From NCBI GenBank assembly GCA_964017185.1, contig OZ024877.1, forward strand, positions 60,910,711 through 60,974,710: 64,000 nucleotides of DNA, read 5' to 3'. The stretch is from Rugalucina vietnamica (taxonomy: Eukaryota > Mollusca > Bivalvia > Lucinida > Lucinidae). Within the stretch, counting starts at the first letter, position 1. Each line of letters opens with the position of its first letter. Shown here one piece after another: positions 63,140-64,000 of the stretch. The notes beneath the pieces are model-generated. The model saw only the letters and a list, made by a program, of their open reading frames with translations. It made no database searches and was not told the origin of the DNA. The position numbers and the translations under genes were made by a program.

Positions 63140-63330
63140 AGCCTCCGTGGTGCAGTGGTTAAGTCACTCGCCTTGTAAACCAGGGGTCGCAGGTTCGATC
63201 CCGGGCTTCTCCTAAAACCTCCTCCCGGTTGAGCCTTCGGGTGCTCCCGGAACAACAAACCCACAAAAAAAAAAAACAACCTCCTATAGTACTGGTCTCG
63301 CCCAGGAGAAAAAAAAAAAAAAAAAAAAAT
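63140..63330 (+). mobile_element. tRNA-Thr-like SINE copy with A-rich tail
   Basis: GCCTCCGTGGTGCAGTGG, CCTTGTAAACCAGGGG (Thr TGT anticodon region) and GGTTCGATCCCGGGC (B box), body CGGTTGAGCCTTCGGGTGC, A runs at 63265-63276 and 63309-63329. The anticodon stem is mispaired, so it is a SINE rather than a tRNA gene. Confidence 0.82.
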
Positions 63331-63476
63331 GCGAAATAAAAGTCACGCAAAAATTTCCGAACTTATAGTAATAATTTTGATAGCAAATATTACATTTGAT
63401 CCACCTAATAAACTTTGATACCAATAAAGTAACAAATGAGTGCTACAGACTTTGTCATGTCCATATCTGCTTTACA

Positions 63477-63715
63477 TGAGAGCCGCAACGCTAGAAAACC
63501 GGTCTTTGGGGTTTCCGACCAGGTCTGACACAAACCAACCTGTACAGTCACAGAAAAGAGCTAGAATCTTGAAATTTTGGTAATACATAGTAGAGGAATT
63601 GTAGTATCCATGAAGCGAAAACAAAGGCGCTGATCAGCTTCGCAGTTACTGCGAAGCTGATCTGCGCCTTTGTTTTCGCCTAGGCAAAAATCTGGTTTTC
63701 TCACGACGCGGCTCA
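63477..63715 (+). mobile_element. MITE1 copy, near consensus
   Basis: TGAGAGCCGCAACGC start (two-base insertion), GGCTCA end; perfect TTCGCAG/CTGCGAA palindrome. Confidence 0.9.
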
Positions 63716-63884
63716 TGAATGGAATTGTGACAGTGATAGTGAAGAATAGTGAGAGTAGAGCCTACAACTAAAAAGTCAGTTAATTTTCTTCGCTTCTATA
63801 GACAGTTGACTTTGGTGCTTATATTAAACATTTTTTTCCCAGAATTGAAAATAGGTTATAACAAACTTTCAATACTTTAAAATA

Positions 63885-64000
63885 CGAGCCATTATTTTCC
63901 CATATGTGAAAACAAAGCTGAAGATTAGCTGTGCAGTAACTTCACAGCTGATCAGCGCCTTTGTTTTTGCTTCATGGATAGTACAATTCCTCTTCTTCTT
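63885..64000 (-). mobile_element. MITE1 copy, cut by window end
   Basis: CGAGCCATTATTTTCCCATA, TGTGCAG palindrome, and ATAGTACAATTCCTCTTCTT; continues past the window. Confidence 0.82.

Noticed and set aside
63140-63215. tRNA-Thr gene
   Set aside because: A and B boxes and the TGT anticodon region are present but the acceptor and anticodon stems mispair and a SINE body with A-rich tail follows.
1-64000. Integrated retrovirus, LTR element or Polinton
   Set aside because: No LTR pair, gag/pol/env-like frame, integrase or capsid signature seen; the only RT trace is the LINE fragment at 763-1775.

Overview
Eukaryotic intronic DNA, almost certainly from a mollusc and most likely a bivalve. The grounds are the dense, mixed load of small non-autonomous DNA transposons, tRNA-derived SINEs, and elements that combine a GC-rich microsatellite with minisatellite arrays (the layout known from bivalve 'pearl'-type and Helitron-derived elements). 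The genus cannot be told from sequence alone. No rRNA, functional tRNA, CRISPR or prokaryote-style operon is present.

The only host gene I can support is one large plus-strand gene that enters before the window and leaves after it. I place 25 internal exons between 5726 and 62863, giving about 820 residues of almost continuous coiled coil. There are also three more tentative pieces: a NAGNAG microexon at 51386, an alternative first exon at 28929, and two decayed exon copies at 49206 and 50573. All introns but one are phase 0. Most exons start on a core hydrophobic residue, and 15 of the 25 are exact multiples of 21 nt, that is, whole heptads. I do not recognise the family with confidence. It looks like a long structural, ciliary or centrosomal coiled-coil protein; an FHAD1-like protein is only a guess.

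Everything else is mobile or repetitive DNA. 1-2150: an inverted-repeat element carrying a LINE fragment. 4741-5632, 12039-14490, 15299-17280, 23344-24757, 25175-27152, 39757-40304, 51946-53468 and 60410-62740: eight elements with one shared plan, namely a head hairpin, a GC-rich microsatellite, a tandem array, the reverse complement of the head, and a terminal 3' hairpin. They are probably Helitron-derived non-autonomous elements. About 30 copies of one ~236-bp TA-targeting palindromic MITE (called MITE1 here) are spread through every intron, with smaller families (MITE2, MITE3 and others) and several larger TIR elements at 9049-10933, 18996-19760, 38346-39071, 40665-42833, 43645-44996 and 56917-57963. 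Two tRNA-derived SINE families occur, some copies with perfect 12-bp target duplications. Several elements sit within 25 nt of splice sites, and at one locus the end of an exon with its splice donor has been amplified in tandem together with MITE1 sequence.
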